DNA from: Pseudeuparius sepicola
Taxonomy: Eukaryota > Arthropoda > Insecta > Coleoptera > Anthribidae
Reading direction: 5' to 3'
DNA length: 64,000 nucleotides
Assembly: GCA_963920635.1 (NCBI GenBank)
Contig: OY987299.1
Location: 131,623,373-131,687,372, forward strand
Shown here: positions 32,373-44,430 of the stretch, in pieces
Numbering within the stretch: position 1 is the stretch's first letter
Layout: the number at the start of each line of letters is the position of its first letter
Program-made: the position numbers and the translations under genes
The notes under the pieces: model-generated
The model's input: the letters and a program-made list of their open reading frames with translations, nothing else
Databases searched by the model: none
Told to the model about the DNA's origin: nothing

Positions 32373-32803
32373 TCTATTCAAACTGAATGCAAGTAGCGCG
32401 TAAACATTTACACGATGGACGCACGTGAACAATAATTCTGAGGGCAAATACGAGGCAGGGCCGCATTAAGGACCATCTCTATGAATTTTATAATATAAAA
32501 TATTAAAATAATATGCCCCAGTATTAAGAACTTTAAAAACAAACTTTTATGGCACACCTAGTCTTTCACTTACCTGCAAATTTCTACTAGATATTAATAC
32601 AAATCCTAGCTCCAACAATTAATAAACAGCGAAAGAATTATATCGAAAAAAAAATAAAGGTCCACTTGCAACTCATTACACCTCTGTAAAATGCATCGAC
32701 TCGCTGTACTCGCCCGCCGGGTCAGACTTTACTGCCGGCTGGCCAATAGCAAGCCGATCACGTGCATATCACGCTCTAGCCATGCAACAACTTGTGTTTA
32801 TGT
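32373..32803. repeat. Element S, copy 1 (right end lost)
   Basis: Homologous to 61244-61668. The left end TCTATTCAAACTGAATGCAA is kept, but at about 32803 the sequence leaves the alignment before the inverse end seen in copy 2. Inside is CAGGGCCGCATTAAGG, similar to the terminus of the hAT-like element at 39017. Confidence 0.75.
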
Positions 32804-33265
32804 GCCACGCACGCTTTTTCAAGCGCCAAAAATCGACTACCTCGTCTCGCACCGACCTCCCAGATTTATCGACAGCCGTACGGAATCGGGCTTTCGTCGG
32901 TTGGGGCATCGCGGATCGAACCGGCACGCCGACATCTGCCGGTACGGCACATGCCCAGGGAACTTGCCGCGCAGGTATATCAGGCGGGGAGCGATTGAAT
33001 CGGACAAACGGCGGTCGCCCTTTGTGCAAGACCCACAATGGGGACTTCGGTAAACACGGCGGCGGCAGGTACGGCGCCCCGTATCGACGGGGAGAGGAAT
33101 GGGAATTTATTGGCGAAGCTATCGGAGGATTGGGTTTTCTTAAATCGCACCTGGCGAAATCAAGGAAAACAATATACGGGGTGCGGCCCGAAAATAGTAG
33201 GTATCTGGAGAACAAAACGAGATAAAAATCTGAAAATTTGTATTGGAACGTGGGGGAATATCAAC
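32804..33265 (+). other. GC-rich possible retroelement 5' remnant, split by hAT family 2
   Basis: Overlapping ORFs (for example 33038-33349) run through a GC-rich patch. One frame ends NLKICIGTWGNINQ at the hAT insertion site, faintly like the start of an AP-endonuclease domain of a non-LTR retrotransposon. No further endonuclease or RT motif is visible after the insert at 34248. The call is weak. Confidence 0.25.
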
Positions 33266-34239
33266 CAGGGGCGTGCAGTCCATGGAAGCAAGAGAAGCAG
33301 TGCTTCCCCTAAACCAAGACAATGTAAAATGATAAAATGTAATTTTTGAATTTTTAAACATTAAGCAATTATTAGTTTAGTTACCTAGGTATATCAAAAA
33401 CGCTACAAATTATCTTATATATCAAACCTACAATATTTTATGCACATAGCACAGACCTACATAGCTTCGCTAATAGGTCTGTGTCTATGTAGCTGTGTCT
33501 ATATAGCTTCGCTAATAGGTCTGTGTCTATGTAGCTGTGTCTATATAGCTTCGCTAATAGGTCTGTGTCTATAGCAAATGCGGCGTTGACTCCGACTGCG
33601 CCCATCCTACCAAGCCGCAATACAATGTAAGCTATGCCAGCCGCTAGCTTTTCTGTAGCGTTCCAGAGTCGAGAGGTTATATTGAACTTTCCACCTCCAC
33701 CGTACTGGCTGACGGGAATGAGAACGCGTGTTTTAAGCGTGCGTGGAAGCTATCGTTGCAGTAGGTTCTTTGTTTAGTTTAGTTGGTTTTGATATCTGCG
33801 TTGGTGCGTCGCGCGCGTCGTATCTCGGGCGATATGGAAGACAATACGGACATGGACATGCAAATACCGTCAACTTCGGCTGTCGGGAATGACGTTGAAA
33901 ATGTTAAAGTTGGACAATTAAGTAAGAGTGTGTATGAATGTGTACCTTAATAGTAAAGGGATTTTCAACATTAAACTTTGCAGCTAAGCTTCAATTAATT
34001 ACTAATGGAAGGGTAAAATCCCCTATGAAAAATTTTACCACAAAATGAATGAATGACTTTCACAGATATCGATGTTGTTTATTGAGAATATAATTCTCCA
34101 GAACATGTTAGAGCATCGACGTTTTTATGATGACGTCATTGACGAATTCGCAAAAGTGATCGAAGAATCGAATTACATTACAAATAGGTAAGTTTTTAAA
34201 CATTGCTTCCCTTACTTAAAATGTCACCTCACGCCCCTG
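33266..34239 (+). mobile_element. hAT family 2, copy 2 (974 bp), with a 42-bp minisatellite
   Basis: Same TIRs as copy 1 (CAGGGGCGTGCAGTC, and TCACGCCCCTG at the right). The perfect 8-bp TSD is ATATCAAC (33258-33265 and 34240-34247). It lacks the family 1 insertion and so shows the empty site (AGTCGAGAGG near 33667). The reading frame MEDNTDMDMQIPSTS starts at 33835 as in copy 1, with the same AATTAAGTAAG donor-like sequence. It also contains a private tandem repeat at 33461-33574. Confidence 0.93.
33461..33574. repeat. 42-bp minisatellite, 2.7 units
   Basis: Units begin ATAGCTTCGCTAATAGGTCT at 33461, 33503 and 33545, an exact 42-bp period with nearly identical copies. Absent from family 2 copy 1, where the flanking sequences are contiguous near 19800. 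Confidence 0.92.
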
Positions 34240-34352
34240 ATATCAACCAACCGTTGCGTGATATCTACCTCATTGATATTTACATCGATCTATTTATTTC
34301 ATATCCTAATCACTAATGTAAAGCAAGCGACATTTATAGTGTGACAAGCTGT

Positions 34353-35089
34353 ATACGGGTATAGGAATTTTATTTCCCGTATTATCTAAAATGACAATTA
34401 TTTCTGCCACTGTCTGGAAAAATAGTTATGGCTTGCTTGATAAAACCTTCTCACCTGAATGAAAAATGCAAAGAAATTTCCTTAAATACTAAATACATAT
34501 CTCGAAAACGGGTAGTTTTTGGTATAGAATGTTATTTACATAAAATGTGGGGCTTGGACGCCGGCATCCAACAAACTATAGAAATATGGGTCATTCCATT
34601 TGAAAAAAAAAAAGTTATTGTTGTTTGAAATTATCTGATTTGGAGAGCCTGTTATGAACACCCTGTATATGCAAAAACCAATTTCGACACACCACACCAC
34701 ACACGGTTGTGCTGTCATACTTGGGCTAAAATATATCTTTGATATCTATTAAAATAAAGACACAGCATTCAGTTTCCATAACCTCCACGAAGTCCCTAAA
34801 TTCCAAGAAAAATTCTATATCTTGGCAACGCTGCATCCAGAATACAAAACAAAAAAACGGTTCTGTAGCAAATTTCATGGAGAATGCAAATATTCTAAAG
34901 GATTTATGCAATAGTCAAAATCTAAATATTTTATTTTTGTCCTGCAAATACGAATCCCCCTGTATATGTGAAAAAAAAAGAGAGGTTAGGTCCACTGCCA
35001 ACCTTACAATTTTTGTATTCAAGTTTTTTCGTATCTCTTACGGTTCCTGAGATCCAGGGGGTAGGACAAAATATTTGGGACACGCTGTA
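34353..35089. mobile_element. Unpaired half of foldback A
   Basis: Corresponds to the right arm of A (5956-6683) from the axis sequence TATACGGGTATAGG to the terminus GGACACGCTGTA. No partner arm is present. It starts exactly at the axis, preceded by only CTG of an A2-like end. At 34788-34800 it keeps bases missing from the right arm of A but present in its left arm. Confidence 0.85.
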
Positions 35090-35465
35090 CGTACCTCTAA
35101 AACTCGAAGGTAAATCAGAAATCGACCTCGAATATCATTATTTCTCCCAGTGTAGTCTAAGACGCACACAGGAGACGGCTCCTCGCAAACGTCGACCCCA
35201 GCCTCCGAAATTCGCAGGTGCTGCCTCCAGAGCGAGAATCTAACCTGCGCTATTGACTGCGCACAAAGGCTCTCGGACAATGGGACCAAGAAAACTCTGC
35301 CCCGCGTGTATGACTTCTGATTGTGCCCTGTGCCCGGTGTCCCATTCAGTCCGGAGTCATTCAGCGCCATCGTAAATCTAAGTCTTCTCTTTGAGGAGCG
35401 ACTGGTGGATCGGAGACATTCCCGTGTGTAAAGTATGTATAATGAATTACCATCCCTACGTTCTA
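35090..35465. other. Intergenic, moderately GC-rich, no gene recognised
   Basis: Frames across 35100-35370 on both strands are open only by composition. No domain seen. Confidence 0.35.
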
Positions 35466-35474
35466 TATCAAAAA

Positions 35475-36547
35475 CGTGGCCAACGATAAAGACAGGAAAT
35501 GGCGCTAACGCATAATCGCGTAGTCACGTGACCAACTTAGCCCTATATAATAAAAGGCATTTTTGGAGATAAGTAGAAAAAACAAATTTCGTAACAATTT
35601 GGCGAGTTTTCTCTCATCTATTAGATTATTGGTTTTGTGCATCCAGGCTTTCTCTAATTGTTTTTTCAAAATTTTCAACCTGCCTCAGCTGTTTTGGGCT
35701 GAGAGTTAAACGGCACTGCACTCAAATATGTTGGCACATTCTCAAAAATTGTTAGGACAGCACCTCCCTTTAGCTTATGTGATATTCTCTATAGGTATTT
35801 TCCTCCCACAACACATTTGTCCACTTTAATTGTTTCACTTTCTTGAAATTTTTAGAAATTAAATCTCAGTTGGAATTTGACGAATCCATTTTTGGCGCAA
35901 ATTTTCTTCCCGAGGCAAAGCCAATGTTGTTATGGTGACATTTTCTTCCTGGCTTTTGTAATATGTATAAATATAATATAAACAGACCCAATATTTGGTA
36001 TTTAGGTTATTTTTTACGAAATAAAAATGAAAACTCACCTCAGTATACTGTAAATATTGACGAGGTTGATCGGCAGAGTGAAAGGCCGAATAGGAACCGT
36101 ATCAACGAAAATCCTCGAGTACGTTACAACACTGATTTATTTCGCACAAGGTGAATGGTGAATACAAAACACACAAACCCGAACGTGGTCAACGGGAACG
36201 GTTTCCAGACACCCGGACCGTCTGAACTCACGGATCTCCCTTAAGCAGTTCAACCGTCTGTGTCCCAGGCTTTACTGTCCATGTCCAGTCCGGGGGGAGA
36301 ATTCCCCTTACAGCGCTCACGCGTCGGCGCGAGCGGCACCAATACTCCTGGACGGCACGGCTCCCACTAGACACAAATTTGTTTCTAAAATATAAACTAA
36401 GACGTTTAAAAACACTTTAAACATTTAAAACTTCTCAAAACTCAAGCTGCCGCTTTCAGTTATGTGACAAATGACATGTAGGTAACGTTGGACTAAGATG
36501 GTCACGTGATTTCTGTGCGCCATGGCCTGTCTTTATCGTAGGCCTCG
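35475..36547. mobile_element. Element N, copy 1: 9-bp TSD, ~60-bp TIRs
   Basis: The ends CGTGGCCAACGATAAAGACA and CGAGGCCTACGATAAAGACA are inverse, and the similarity continues through TGGCGC and CACGTGACCA for ~60 bp. The perfect 9-bp duplication TATCAAAAA flanks it (35466-35474, 36548-36556). A 9-bp TSD with long TIRs is typical of Mutator-like elements; Merlin (8-9 bp) is an alternative. The interior has a GC-rich end segment and no recognised transposase. Confidence 0.8.
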
Positions 36548-36556
36548 TATCAAAAA

Positions 36557-37589
36557 CTACAACTCTAGCGCACTGTCAAAAAGTCAGTGGCTCGGTCAGT
36601 GGTGTCGTTATTTTTAGAAATGAATGGCACTGTAAATTCGGTTGCATAAACAAGGGTAGATTCAAAAAATGGTGAATACTTCTGGTTTATTTTTTAATAG
36701 AAGTAGAAAAAATACTTGGTTTCCTGTCAAATCAGGGGGAATTGCCTCTTTATTCAAGATATTATCATTGTTACTAATGAACAGAAAAAATATTAATAAT
36801 TTATTTTAGGTACAAAGTACAAAGTAAATACCTAAAAGTCTTTTTAATCTTATTAATTTTGAAATTTATTCAAAATTAAAAAGTCTTTAGTGATTAATAT
36901 AATACATAACTTAAACAAAATTTAATAAAACAAAAACGAACAACATAATGCAATAATAAATAAAATTCAAATATACAAAAACAATCAATAAAAACAAACA
37001 ACACACAAACACGCTAAAATATGAAATGTTTTTTATTTTAACCTTTTAAAATCCACTTCTGCCATTTTTAATACCTTCTGGATAGTGTTTAAAGGCAACA
37101 AAGGCCACATGTTTTCTTTTTCCCGCGGAAAATACTACAACAAATTCCTTACAAGTTCCTTGACCCTAACACCTAAATTCTTGCAAACTATTGTTTTACT
37201 TACAAAAATTCCAAGTATAGACTGTTTATAGAAAATAGTTTATACTTCCCCAGGTGAATCTTCGCAGTAACTTTGAATTGATTAATAAATCAATTAATTT
37301 ACAAGCTTTTTTGTAAGCAAACGTCTTGAAGCACTTTGAAACTGAACTGACGTGCGCTGACAGCGGTTGTGTTGTTTTAGTTGCCTATCTAAAATAATAA
37401 ATCGACTATTCGTGAAAACCCCAATACGACGCTTCGAAGGTCACAAACATGACCGGAATTCTCTGTCTTGACACTTCTTGACTAAATGTGGTTTCACGCA
37501 TCCTAAGTCTAGGGGTTTGAGGTTAGAATTTTGAAATTTCAACTTTCCTTGCAACCTTCACCGCAAAATCAAGTTATGTCGAAGAATAC
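36557..37589. other. AT-rich intergenic, no gene recognised
   Basis: Poly-A-rich at 36780-37030. No supported ORF, repeat end or RNA gene. Confidence 0.45.
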
Positions 37590-37651
37590 TTCATTGGTAT
37601 CGCCATGTTGCCAAATTGCCTTTATAAAACACTTGTGACGTCATAAGTGCT
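37590..37651. repeat. Second copy of the short repeat at 1769-1832
   Basis: Same order of words: TGGTATCGCCATGTTGCC, TATAAAACACTTGTGACGTC, ATAAGTGCT. Here there is no adjacent hAT insertion. Confidence 0.7.
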
Positions 37652-39016
37652 GCATAACTTAGACATATATATGTCCGAATATTGTTTTATCAAGTTTTTT
37701 TTTTCAATTTACAAAGAACGAAGGTATGCGCTATACCCAGTACGTTTATTCGAAGCAAGTGTTGTCCTTCTAATCTCAATAAGCGCACAATTTATTGGAT
37801 CGCGCTGCCCTGGCTTACCGCACACTACATCTCGGTAAAGCCAGATATATTTTCATCTTATTCTAATTTCCTAGACCACTTGTGTAACCAACGTGTGTTT
37901 TTTCAAGGAGTGGGTGCAGATTTAATTTAGAGCTACTGGCTATAGTTACGACTTGGCAGATATTTAAATATGCATAAATTTTCGTATTGGCTTTTGGCAT
38001 TGAAACAGCCAGGAAAGAAAACCGCGTCGTAGAGATCTACACTGACAAAAATGTTCGATTAACGTATAATATTATTTATTTGTTTACAATCTTATAATAT
38101 GTAGATATTAGTCCAAGAGCCGGCCGCATGATTTCAACTCTAATAAGATTATAAATAGAATAAGATGTTATGTAAAATGTGTTGTTGTTATGTAAAATGA
38201 GAGTATATTTCTTTACTTGAAGCGAATAGGTTGCCTCAGATAATATGGGCCTGATTATTGTTATTTCAAGAAGTTGTGGTTATTTTTTTTTAATAGGTAC
38301 AGCCCGTCCCACGAACATATTTACTACTTTTCCGCAAAAGTCTTTTGAGAAATTCGAAATTCTTGTACTTTCCTCCAGTACCGAAATAAACCTCAAAAAG
38401 TCCGATATTTAACCAAATTTCCCGACTCCCGATTTTCAAGTTTCGAGAAACGGGACGGCTGGCTGTAGAATTAGCGAACGTGACGGGAAATCCTGAGGAA
38501 ACGCTCTCACAAATTGCGTGTTTTTTTATCATTTTTTGATTTTTCGGGGGCACCGGAAGCATCTTCTGCACCTCACCTGAAGACTTGAGGGAAGCTTTCA
38601 AAATTCCGACCCCAGGAGCCCCGAGCCGAAATAACTTAGGTGTAGCTCTGCGAAAAAGGGCAATTTCTGACAGTTTTTGGGACTTTGGCATTTAGGTAAC
38701 GGGAAATGCCGACAAATCACCTAAAAAAGATGCGTCACACCTGCGTTGATCGTTTTTTTCGCCGAAAACCCTTAATAACTCGAAAACGGGAAATAATGTA
38801 CCTGAAAAAGTTTCGTTAAATATGTTGACCCGTTCTCCGGCCATCTCGCCGTACCGTCAGATCTCCCGAAAAACGCGTCTGAAATTTTTTTTCCTGGGCA
38901 TCAGACGGTATATGGCACTGGCTGTATAGCGGGATTTCGCACACGACTTTATTATTTAACAGCGGAGGATTTTCGGGGGCCCGAAAAAACGCCTATCGGA
39001 TTTCTGAAGGATCAAG

Positions 39017-39863
39017 CAGGGCCGTGTTAAGAGGGGGGCGAAGGGGGTGTTCGCCCCGGGCATTTAAACACTTTTTTAATTTTTCAGTTACTTACCGACT
39101 TTTATTTTTCTAGGACGATGATTTCGCATGTGGCATCTAAGGAAACTCTGTTTTAATGAAGACTTGTTTTTGACTGTTTTTGTTGAACTTGAATTTGAAT
39201 AGATATAAACGCATAAATAATCACACACTTGTGTTTAGAATAACGTAGCAACCTGGTCGTTTCTATTGTGGCAAATTTTGGTATCTTGTAAACTGTAAAA
39301 TGTTCTTTCTGGTTTGAGGTTCTGCTTTCTGGTGCAAAATAAAATGTAAAAATTAAAAAGTATTTACTCTTGTGAAGTATAAATGAAAAATATGTAACTA
39401 AACTAAAATCGCTCTTTAACTGTGCACTAGATTGTAACAGGTAAATATATAATGTCCCTAGAATTCCGTAAGCGGCGGCCATATTGATAATATTGATAGG
39501 TAACAGAGGAAAGGACCGTAATCAATAGATTTTACGTTTGACGCGCACGAATTCTAATTTTGAGTAGATAGAAATTAACATTAAACTCTGTTCTTTGAAG
39601 CACAGAAAAAAGATATAATTATAGTTTCTGTGTTTGAAGTTAGGTTAGAACCATATAATATCTAGGTTAAGGTTAGGCCTCTGTCACAAGAACTGACATT
39701 TCTGCCAGACATGCTAAATACGCCCCTGGAGGCGCCCAAAACAATAAATTATGCCAACCTTGTGTCCAGTTAAAGAAAGATGTTAGTATACATATTTTAT
39801 TTAAGGGGGCGGGGGGCAAAAAAGAACTTGCCCCAGGCAAATTTTTACCTTAACACGGCCCTG
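39017..39863. mobile_element. hAT-like non-autonomous element O (847 bp)
   Basis: 15-bp TIR CAGGGCCGTGTTAAG at both ends, with an 8-bp duplication GGATCAAG (39009-39016) / GGACCAAG (39864-39871), one mismatch. GC-rich subterminal tracts (GGGGGGCGAAGGGGG and its rough inverse). The interior is AT-rich and non-coding. Confidence 0.85.
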
Positions 39864-40053
39864 GGACCAAGGGACCCTTTTTTACTGTTGCTCCATGGGC
39901 CTTCTTTCCTATTTTGTTCTACTAATCATGTGAGAGTAGATTTGCCTAAAAATTAACCACAACTTCTTTAAATAACAATGATCGGGCCCATATTAATTGA
40001 GGCAACCTACTCCCTTCAAGTAAAGAAATTTACTGTCTACATTTTACATAACA

Positions 40054-41263
40054 GGCCAGGGAAAATAGAATTTGACCTAGAAAAAAATATTAACTGCAAT
40101 TTTGTTTTACCATATCAAAGTTATAAGTAAATACGTTGGTAGAAACCGAAAATTAAACATTTTGAAAAAAACGGAACCTTGCGAGTTACCTCAAAAAACA
40201 CCTATTTTTCGTTAGAAATTTCGGGCAAAAATGTTAACTGGATTTTTTTAGACTCTTTAGGTAAAAAAACTTCCCTTGCTAACATATATTAAGAAATTAC
40301 ACATTTTAAGAATATATAAATAACTTAGATCGACAAAGAGGGATAAAAGTCGGATAATTTTCTATTTCGGCAAAAGCAAAAATATTAACTACGTTTTTAT
40401 TGCAGATGATCAATCCCTTTTACAAATAGATTGTAACTTATACAAAATTAAACATTTATCTGAGCCGCATGTACGTCAGCTGTCACTCCTCATTGGTATA
40501 AAATAGGCAAAAATATTGACTGTTTTTTTTTTGTTTAACTTTTTACAGTATAACTATATTGAATCATATGTAGCGAAATTAAACATTTATTTACGGCGCA
40601 TATAGGTCAACTGTCACTTGTCATTTCTTTAGGAAAGCAAGAATATTAACTGTTTTTTTTTGTTTAACTTTTTACAATATACCTATATTAAATCACATAT
40701 AGCGAAATTAAACATTTATTTATCATTTGTCATTTCAAAAATACTTCCGTTACCAATTTTTGTTTACTATTCACTTACAAAGTTTAACAAAAATCAGCCA
40801 GTTAATAATTGCTCTCAAAGACAGCTTTAAATTTCTTTAAAATGCGATTTCCGGCGAAACAATATGTTTAATTTCAGAACAAACTGTTAATACTTGATTT
40901 TTAAGGTAATTATAAATAATAAAAACGCAGTTAATATTTTTGCCCAACAAAATATTACGCAATATGTCATTTTTACATCATTCGGATACTTGCGCAAACG
41001 TAATCTGTTTAATTTATCAATCTCAACTTTATATACATTACTTACTAATAAATGCAGCTTAAAATTCGCAGCTAATATTTATGCCGTCTTTATTACAACA
41101 AGAAAATGTATTTTCTAAAAAACACCCACACGCGTATATTTATTTTGTATAAAAAAACAATTCTGGCGTTCATTTATTACCAATATTTTGTGATGGCATT
41201 ATAAAAATGCGGTTATGAATTTTGTCTAGGTTTCTTTATTTTTTAACGTAATTTCCCTGGCCT
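40054..41263. mobile_element. Element Q, copy 2 (inverted), inserted in the P-IR right arm
   Basis: Reverse complement of 25728-26988, with GGCCAGGGAAAATAG and AATTTCCCTGGCCT ends. The flanks ATAACA (40048-40053 and 41264-41269) form a perfect 6-bp TSD. The intact left arm of P-IR shows the empty site (GATGTTATGTAAAATG at about 38165), confirming the duplication. The recurrent boxes appear as GCAAAAATATTAACT and AAATTAAACATTT. Confidence 0.88.
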
Positions 41264-41314
41264 ATAACATCTTATTCTATAATCTTAGAGAGTCGAAATC
41301 ATGCGGCCGGCTCT

Positions 41315-43220
41315 CATACTACACAGCGCACCTTCTGTGTTTGTACCTAAGTATCTGCGCTCAGCACGTAGCGTCTACTGAGATTAAACCTGGTGAATTT
41401 CAATTTCGTATTATTTCTATTCGTATTATTTGTTCTCTCCAGGCTTCTCTGTGTAAATACTCGTAACTATCAAAGCGAGACAGATATTTCAGGTACACCT
41501 ACCGTAGGTATACCGTTAAATCTATTTCCGAACATAAAGGAAGACAGAGGGGGTGCAGCGGTAAAACGAAAAACATAAAACCTCCCCATAGAAAGGTGTA
41601 ACGCACCGTTCCGGCGATATGTGCGAGTGATCGACGGGAGCACATGTGTAAAATCGCTCCCAAGGACAACCGTAACGGTTCGCCATCACCTGCCCGCGGA
41701 GATTTCCTCTTAAAAGCAGCACAGGACCGTACCTACTAGTCCATTTAAAATATTTGGAACGAAAACTACAAACCTGAGATTAATAACCAAGTATAGAGAG
41801 AGTAATAACAAAAAGTAAACACAGCCAACATTTTCTTGAGTGATGCCACGTACTCCATCGTTTACGGCAATTCGTTTTAAAATAAACGAGTTTAATAATA
41901 TAGACACATAGATAACATTAAATCAACAAATGTTGCTAGTAATTCCTTGTATGTTTTAAGAGGCTACGATACTTATGAAATCCGCCCGAAATGCCCGACT
42001 CAATTCAGGACAAACGTCGCTCGATTAGATATGCCTATCCTTTTCCTTCCTCTGGTCCCCACGACTCCCCACTCCAGCCTGCCCCTTCATAGTGCTACGA
42101 TTGAGGGGCAGGCCGGCCGTGGGTACTACACTTAGAAAAATCTGTCACTTTGTAAAAAAACCCTGTTTAATTCAATATGAGATATTATTCCTCAAACTCA
42201 AGCAGAAGCTTTTTTGTAACTAACAATAATCAATTCAATTACAATTGATATTGAATTCTAATGAATAATTTAAATGTAATATTTTATTTCAATAAATAGC
42301 GTGTTCTGGAATTGATTCTATAATACTTCTTTTCTAAGCACATTCTTTTGTCAGAACAACATAACGTTTCATGGTGTTGAATTGAATAGGGATACATTTA
42401 ACTGTTCATTATACTGAAATTACAACTATTGTCACTGAATTTTTGCTGGATTTGTAATACTTAATTGTGGGTACTAATATCAATTATAGCCATTCACTTG
42501 CAGTGTTCATTATGACTACGAACGATATAGAGTGTAGGGTTGATTCAAAACCTTTAATTTGCGATCACTGTGTGCACTCCTAAGTTAACCCCCAGTTAAC
42601 CCTGAAAAAATCAGCTTGTTTTAAAGAATTTTTTTTACCCTTATAAAGCACTTTAGATAGTGGTGATCTTTTACCTATATCGCGTGAAGTATTGAAGTTA
42701 AAAAAAAACTTCATGAGGGAAAGTTGTAGAGAACGTAATAATGTATACATAAGAAGAAAAAAAATTGTACACATGAGAAGAAAAAAAATTGCAAAAAAAT
42801 GTTTGCAAAACCACTCCTATTGCGGGGTTCGTAACACGACTTCGACGGTGATTTTTTGGGGTTATACTCAGGACGCTACCCACAACCAACCCTGAAAATA
42901 TCTACGTGTTAAGAATCATTTTTTTTTCTACCTCTATAAAAAAATGACAATTTGCTTGGACTATGATTACTTACATTGATGAATATAAAAGTTGCAATTA
43001 AGTTTTTTGTTCATCCAATGAATTATAATGTTTTTTCAGTTGCTTCTGGGGTACTCTTATATAGTTTGGAGTAGTCTGAGGGTGAGAATTATTATTATTC
43101 AAATAAAATAAATTTAATTGTTTAAATAAAACATAAGATATTTTAAAACCGAGGTTATGCTTTCATTGTAGTATGCCAATTTTAGTATCGAAGTGACAAT
43201 ACGTCTTCTTAACGGAAATT
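41315..43220. other. Intergenic; a local imperfect duplication, no gene recognised
   Basis: Short ORFs only; 41393-41578 starts with a hydrophobic signal-like stretch but lacks support. AACCCTGAAAAAATCAGCTTG (42598) and AACCCTGAAAATATCTACGTG (42889) head two similar ~55-bp stretches 290 bp apart. Confidence 0.35.
43030..43100. repeat. Short dispersed repeat shared with 59985-60045
   Basis: CAGTTGCTTCTGGGGTACTC, then GAGGGTGAGAATTATTATTA, occur in the same order at 59989-60039. Class unknown. Confidence 0.6.
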
Positions 43221-43559
43221 CAAACTATTTTAAACTTATTGGTTCATCTGCAATTACGTCAAAAGTATAGATTATATTGTTGGGACCACATGGATTTGCT
43301 TGTATATTTAAAGTAGGTAATGGAAAAGTGACTATATACACGAACTCACTAAAATCACAACAGTCTTTTTTTCCTGTGTAGACGTGTAGATAATATGAAA
43401 TATTAACTCGTGCCGGCCGCCGCCGACGGCCGCCGGGGTCACACGAGTCTCGCCGATGCCGACGAAGAAGCGCGAATATATATTTAAAAAACGGCGGTGG
43501 CCTGTTTGCTTTATTGCAAAAATGATATTTTTCAGGGCGTTCACTTTTCGTTGGCAACA

Positions 43560-43730
43560 CACTGCATAGCTTTTTGGCGTCGAAGCAATTTTACTATTAT
43601 TTTTCATATCAGCAAAGGTGCATGCTATGAAGGGTTCGTGTATAAAAAAAACTTGTAATTGCTCAATTATAAAATCTAAATTAACGATTCGATTACCGAA
43701 TTCTTCTTGAACCACATTAGGGTCAGTTGA
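43560..43730 (-). pseudogene. Possible Mutator-like protein N-terminal fragment
   Basis: The minus-strand peptide GNRIVNLDFIIEQLQVFF followed by FIACTFADMKNNSKIA resembles the start of insect Mutator-domain proteins (GRRIVD-x-x-F ... C-x-F-x-D-M). Only ~50 residues are similar. No cysteine-rich or DDE part follows, and the frame runs into a GC-rich patch. The call is weak. Confidence 0.25.
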
Positions 43731-44241
43731 ACATCTATTAATGTTTGATTGGATAATTGTTCTGCATAATAGTGTTGCTACGACTAAAAAAGTGCGTCTA
43801 AAGTCTACTTCTTCAAAATGTTTTATATAACTAGTAGGTATTCCATATTTACATTTGTGTAATAATAAATAAATCTAACTAAAAACTTTCTACACTGTAA
43901 GAGTTCACTTTAGAGGGATTAGAGTGAATAGGCCATATTATATCACAACGGTTTCGTTAATCTATAAAATTACATCCTCAAGGACTAATTTATAGAGTTA
44001 CGAAACTGGTCTCCCTTTTTAAATAAAGTAATAGTTGTGAGATAATAGGAGCTATTAATTTCTAATCCCTTGTAAATGTTCCATTCAAAGCCCTGTTTTT
44101 CCCAGAAAGTTTGTTTCCCAAACCCTATGCACCTGCAGTACTACTTATACCTAAATCCGAATAAGTGTGCAAAATGCAAAATATGTAGGTACCCCTCTCT
44201 CAAATTCTGGAAACCATATTAGGTACCTACGGGAATAAAAG

Positions 44242-44430
44242 CACTCAAGCCCACAAATTACTCCTATTGGTTTCACTACATGTGACTGTTGTGACATCAT
44301 TATCAAACATTATAGGTATTCTTGCCCTGACTGCGGTTCAGTTTCAGAACCTTATTCTGACAAATCTGAATTATCGAACATCCTAGAAAATGTATTAAAA
44401 TGTCATAAATTCGACAGACTGGAACAATAA
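44242..44430 (+). CDS. Candidate terminal exon with a zinc-ribbon-like peptide
   Basis: The open frame encodes ITPIGFTTCDCCDIIIKHYR, then YSCPDCGSVSEPYSDKSELS, and ends KCHKFDRLEQ with a TAA that lies within a CAATAAAAT polyadenylation-like signal (44425-44433). The C-D-C-C ... C-P-D-C spacing could coordinate zinc. Codons look protein-like. An AAAG or TAG acceptor precedes it. I recognise no family and found no upstream exon. It could be the last exon of a host gene or a processed fragment. Confidence 0.3.
   Translation, partial: HSSPQITPIGFTTCDCCDIIIKHYRYSCPDCGSVSEPYSDKSELSNILENVLKCHKFDRLEQ

Larger units (their letters stand above)
38116..41314. mobile_element. 3.2-kb inverted-repeat element P-IR with two nested insertions
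   Basis: The ends AGAGCCGGCCGCATGATTTC and the inverse near 41295-41314 match. The arms continue with AATAAGATGTTAT, CTTTACTTGAAG, GGTTGCCTCA, ATATGGGCC and AAGAAGTTGTGGTTA (left 38150-38285; right 39945-40050 and 41264-41314). The right arm is split by element Q (40054-41263). The hAT-like element O (39017-39863) sits in the middle part. I could not establish a TSD. Confidence 0.75.

Noticed and set aside
32691..33225. Several overlapping ORFs of 100-148 codons
   Set aside because: They overlap on both strands in a GC-rich patch, the pattern expected from composition. Only a weak retroelement hint remained.
33438..33620. Repeat protein encoded by the 42-bp minisatellite (IDTDLLAKLYRHSY units)
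   Set aside because: 42 is a multiple of three, so the frame stays open automatically. It lies antisense in a non-autonomous hAT.
41393..41578. 61-codon ORF with a signal-peptide-like start
   Set aside because: The hydrophobic start is T-rich by composition. No cleavage context, homologue or transcript signal.
42118..42124. CRISPR array or prokaryotic operons anywhere in the window
   Set aside because: No regularly spaced identical repeats with unique spacers, no dense ORFs and no Shine-Dalgarno pattern. The DNA is eukaryotic.
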